A stretch of DNA of 64,000 nucleotides from CAXBDP01 sp041689935 (GTDB lineage: Bacteria; Bacteroidota; Bacteroidia; Cytophagales; Cyclobacteriaceae), in assembly GCA_041689935.1 (NCBI GenBank), contig JBDNFI010000087.1, positions 1 through 64,000 on the forward strand, read 5' to 3'. This document shows, one piece after another, positions 61,644 to 64,000 of this stretch. A program made the position numbers and the translations under genes. How positions within the stretch are numbered: the stretch's first letter is position 1; each line of letters begins with the position of its first letter. The notes under the pieces were generated by a model. That model was not told the DNA's origin. It saw only the letters and a list, made by a program, of their open reading frames with translations, and did no database searches.

Positions 61644-62828
61644 TTATAGGATTTCAGTTACCTGACCTGCACCTACTGTACGACCACCTTCGCGAATCGC
61701 AAAGCGAAGACCTTTTTCCATTGCAATTGGACTCAAAAGGGTTACTTCGATAGTAACGTTGTCACCTGGCATAACCATTTCAACACCTTCAGGAAGCATA
61801 ATTTCACCTGTCACGTCTGTTGTACGGAAGTAAAACTGAGGACGATATTTGTTGAAGAATGGAGTATGACGTCCACCTTCTTCTTTAGAAAGAACGTAAA
61901 CTTCAGCTTTAAAGTGATCATGCGGCTTTACTGAACCTGGCTTACAAATAACCATACCACGACGAATCATTGATTTCTCAATGCCACGAAGCAATAGACC
62001 AACGTTATCACCAGCTTCGCCTCTGTTTAATATCTTACGGAACATTTCAACTCCCGTAACGGTAGACTTTAGGTTTTCAGCACCCATACCCAAGATATCT
62101 ACTGACTCGCCAGAGTTTACAATACCTCTTTCTATTCTACCAGTAGCCACAGTACCACGACCAGTGATCGAAAATACGTCTTCTACAGGCATTAGGAAAG
62201 GAAGATCAATTAGACGCTCAGGGAGAGGGATAAAATTATCAACTGCATCCATTAATTCAATTACTTTTTCTACCCATTCTGGTTCGCCGTTAAGTGCACC
62301 AAGAGCAGAACCTTGAATTACCGGGATATCATCACCTGGGAAATCATAGAATGAAAGCAGTTCGCGAATTTCCATTTCAACAAGCTCAAGAAGCTCTGGA
62401 TCATCCACAAGGTCGACTTTATTCATAAACACAACAAGAGCTGGTACACCAACCTGACGAGCAAGAAGAATGTGTTCTCTAGTTTGTGGCATTGGCCCAT
62501 CAGTAGCAGCAACCACAAGGATTGCGCCGTCCATTTGAGCCGCACCAGTTACCATGTTCTTCACATAATCCGCGTGACCAGGACAGTCAACGTGTGCATA
62601 GTGACGATTCACAGTTGTGTACTCAACGTGAGATGTATTAATAGTAATACCTCTTTCTTTCTCCTCGGGAGCATTATCGATCGAAGAGAAATCGCGCATT
62701 GTTGCAAAACCTTTTTCAGCCAACACTTTTGTAATTGCAGCTGTTAATGTAGTTTTTCCGTGATCAACGTGACCAATTGTTCCAACGTTTACGTGTGGTT
62801 TGGAACGGTCAAAGTTTTCTTTAGCCAT
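61644..62828 (-). CDS. tuf: Elongation factor Tu
   Basis: This 394-residue GTPase delivers aminoacyl-tRNA to the ribosome. G1 is GHVDHGKTTLTAAITKVLAE, G3 is DCPGHADYVKNM and G4 is NKVDLVDDPE; domains II and III follow to VGAGQVTEIL. Only one copy is seen in this window. It lies behind three tRNA genes with a 60-bp leader after tRNA-Thr. Confidence 0.99.
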   Translation of the reverse strand: MAKENFDRSKPHVNVGTIGHVDHGKTTLTAAITKVLAEKGFATMRDFSSIDNAPEEKERGITINTSHVEYTTVNRHYAHVDCPGHADYVKNMVTGAAQMDGAILVVAATDGPMPQTREHILLARQVGVPALVVFMNKVDLVDDPELLELVEMEIRELLSFYDFPGDDIPVIQGSALGALNGEPEWVEKVIELMDAVDNFIPLPERLIDLPFLMPVEDVFSITGRGTVATGRIERGIVNSGESVDILGMGAENLKSTVTGVEMFRKILNRGEAGDNVGLLLRGIEKSMIRRGMVICKPGSVKPHDHFKAEVYVLSKEEGGRHTPFFNKYRPQFYFRTTDVTGEIMLPEGVEMVMPGDNVTIEVTLLSPIAMEKGLRFAIREGGRTVGAGQVTEIL

Positions 62829-62888
62829 ATTTGAAAAGTCTCAGTTTAGATGAAAAATTATTCGTTTTTTAAATTTCTCAATGCCTTG

Positions 62889-62960
62889 AGCCGATGACGG
62901 GAATTGAACCCGTGACCCCTTCCTTACCAAGGAAGTACTCTACCTCTGAGCTACATCGGC
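62889..62960 (-). tRNA. tRNA-Thr (GGT anticodon)
   Basis: The minus strand folds into a 72-nt cloverleaf: acceptor GCCGATG/CATCGGC, anticodon stem CTTCC/GGAAG with loop TTGGTAA (anticodon GGT) and T-arm ACGGG/CCCGT. It is immediately upstream of tuf. Confidence 0.97.
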
Positions 62961-63025
62961 TTACACCAACTACTCGGGAACCGGTAAGTATCATGGGTTA
63001 CCCGCAATCTGCTTTTTATAAAAAG

Positions 63026-63098
63026 AGCGGGCGACGAGGTTCGAACCCGCGACCTGCAGCTTGGAAGGCTGCCGCTCTACCAGCTGAGCTACACCCGC
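63026..63098 (-). tRNA. tRNA-Gly (TCC anticodon)
   Basis: The minus strand folds into a 73-nt cloverleaf: acceptor GCGGGTG/CGCCCGC, anticodon stem GCAGC/GCTGC with loop CTTCCAA (anticodon TCC) and T-arm GCGGG/CTCGT. It is between tRNA-Tyr and tRNA-Thr. Confidence 0.97.
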
Positions 63099-63126
63099 TT
63101 TTTACGACATTTACTCTTTCGAGCAG

Positions 63127-63209
63127 TGGGGAGAGTAGGATTCGAACCTACGAAGTCATAAGACAACGGATTTACAGTCCGTCCCAGTTGGCCGCTTTGG
63201 TATCTCCCC
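63127..63209 (-). tRNA. tRNA-Tyr (GTA anticodon)
   Basis: The minus strand folds into an 83-nt tRNA with acceptor GGGGAGA/TCTCCCC, anticodon stem ACGGA/TCCGT with loop CTGTAAA (anticodon GTA), a long variable arm and T-arm GTAGG/CCTAC. It is the first gene of the tRNA-tuf unit. Confidence 0.97.
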
Positions 63210-63261
63210 GAAATCTTCCTCCAAAAGCCCATTCCAGCTAGGCTTTTTGAGAAAGGAAGTG

Positions 63262-63292
63262 CAAAATTAATGGCAATTTCCGTTTAATCAAA
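63262..63292 (-). promoter_or_regulatory. Promoter of tRNA-Tyr-Gly-Thr-tuf operon
   Basis: On the minus strand TTTG (63289-63292), a 19-bp spacer and TAATTTTG (63262-63269) match the Bacteroidetes consensus exactly. It lies about 45 bp ahead of mature tRNA-Tyr. Confidence 0.87.
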
Positions 63293-63447
63293 TTTTTCAA
63301 ATAAAATATCTCTCTTTCTTTCATTTAGTTTTCAACAACGACCAGTTTTTACAAAAAATAGATATTCTAAAGCCTTTTAGAATAGTATTTTCGATCATCC
63401 ATCTTAATTTTACGGTAAATATTTTTTCGAATACTATCAATCTCATT

Positions 63448-63951
63448 ATGGAATACCAAGCAACTATCGATAAGAAAACATATCGCATACAAAAAGATGA
63501 CGCTAAATTCACAATAGATGGTAAAGAAATCCAATGGGATTTATCTCGAATTTCGAATAGGCAATTCCACATTTTGGTAAATAATGTTTCTTACAACTCC
63601 GAGGTGGTAGAGATAAAGCGGGAGGAAAAAATAGTTATTCTTAAAATCAACGGCCAAATCCGTGAAGTAAAGTTAAAAGATAAATTCGATTTACTTCTTG
63701 ATAAAATGGGACTCAGCGAAGTCAATACACAACAACTAAGCAAATTGAAAGCACCTATGCCAGGACTAATTCTAGATATTAAAGTAAGCCCTGGAGAGCA
63801 AGTAGCTAAAGGTGATCAACTATTGGTATTGGAAGCAATGAAAATGGAGAATGTAATAAAATCTCCGGGTGAAGGGATTGTAAAGGCCATCATCGTAAGA
63901 AAAGGTGACAGCGTCGAAAAAAATCAAATCTTAATTGAATTCGAAAACTAA
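63448..63951 (+). CDS. Biotin carboxyl carrier protein (acyl-CoA carboxylase type)
   Basis: This 167-residue protein has a C-terminal biotinyl domain: APMPGLILDIKVSPGEQVAK, then VLEAMKMENVIKSPGEG, with Lys132 of EAMKMEN as the biotin attachment site. The N-terminal 100 residues form a beta-rich region like the carrier parts of propionyl- or methylcrotonyl-CoA carboxylase, without the Ala/Pro linker of fatty-acid AccB. It probably serves the carboxyltransferases at 7082 or 23046. The biotin carboxylase gene may lie just beyond the window; that is inference. Confidence 0.88.
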   Translation: MEYQATIDKKTYRIQKDDAKFTIDGKEIQWDLSRISNRQFHILVNNVSYNSEVVEIKREEKIVILKINGQIREVKLKDKFDLLLDKMGLSEVNTQQLSKLKAPMPGLILDIKVSPGEQVAKGDQLLVLEAMKMENVIKSPGEGIVKAIIVRKGDSVEKNQILIEFEN

Positions 63952-64000
63952 CAAATAAACCCACATACCTTTTATATTTACCCTCTATATGAAATACAAA

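Noticed and set aside
62894..63241. A 115-residue plus-strand open frame (contains GRRGSNPRPAAWKAAALP)
   Set aside because: It is the antisense translation of the tRNA-Thr, tRNA-Gly and tRNA-Tyr genes, a well-known type of false protein.
1..64000. Search for CRISPR arrays, insertion sequences, prophage, integrases and long direct repeats
   Set aside because: No spaced repeats, transposase or integrase motifs, or terminal inverted repeats were seen; the GCGGGAGG copies are too short and dispersed to be a CRISPR or mobile element.

Overview
The window is a chromosomal segment of a Bacteroidota bacterium, most likely of the Cytophagales/Cytophagia group. Evidence for this: Bacteroidetes-type promoters (TTG/TTTG, 19-bp spacer, TAnnTTTG) sit upstream of the main operons; few genes have a Shine-Dalgarno sequence; Bacteroidota families are present (DUF7935, DUF3467 behind rpoC, an LptD-amidase-MlaD cluster, LysRS with a C-terminal extension); and base composition is AT-rich (roughly 40% GC by eye, not computed). 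There is no rRNA operon, prophage, insertion sequence or CRISPR array.

Region 1 (1-31.9 kb) is a mosaic of short metabolic and envelope operons. In order: a beta-propeller-like hypothetical; a DUF7935 gene; a HesB/IscA-like protein; a WD40-DivIVA-FolB-ChaN operon; a divergent PPTase-redoxin pair; a run of amidase, MlaD, methylcrotonyl-CoA carboxylase beta and SirB1-like genes, divergent from lptD; lysS and proline dehydrogenase; shikimate genes (aroG-chorismate mutase fusion, aroB, aroA); a propionyl-CoA carboxylase beta, M42 peptidase and periplasmic-binding-like operon; Ppx/GppA; a DUF4139 (MuiA-like) gene; an Ldh-family dehydrogenase; and carA-eno-ftsB-OMP.

Region 2 (31.9-63.2 kb) is one long minus-strand run of information-processing genes. 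Read in the direction of transcription: tRNA-Tyr, tRNA-Gly, tRNA-Thr, tuf | tRNA-Trp, secE, nusG, rplK, rplA, rplJ, rplL, rpoB, rpoC, DUF3467 | rpsL, rpsG, fusA, rpsJ | rplC through secY, map, infA, rpmJ, rpsM, rpsK, rpsD, rpoA, rplQ. Four promoters with exact 19-bp spacers and several hairpin terminators divide it into transcription units. Region 3 is a plus-strand biotin carboxyl carrier protein gene at the right edge, a possible partner of the two carboxyltransferase subunits in region 1.

The most striking signal is not a gene. The octamer GCGGGAGG (or its complement CCTCCCGC) was found 22 times by eye, where about 0.5 would be expected by chance. It occurs on both strands, in all reading frames and once between genes, and it uses codons that look rare here. 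It matches E. coli Chi (GCTGGTGG) at 6 of 8 positions and is a candidate Chi-type recombination signal. The coding content is otherwise ordinary; no new multi-gene system was found.
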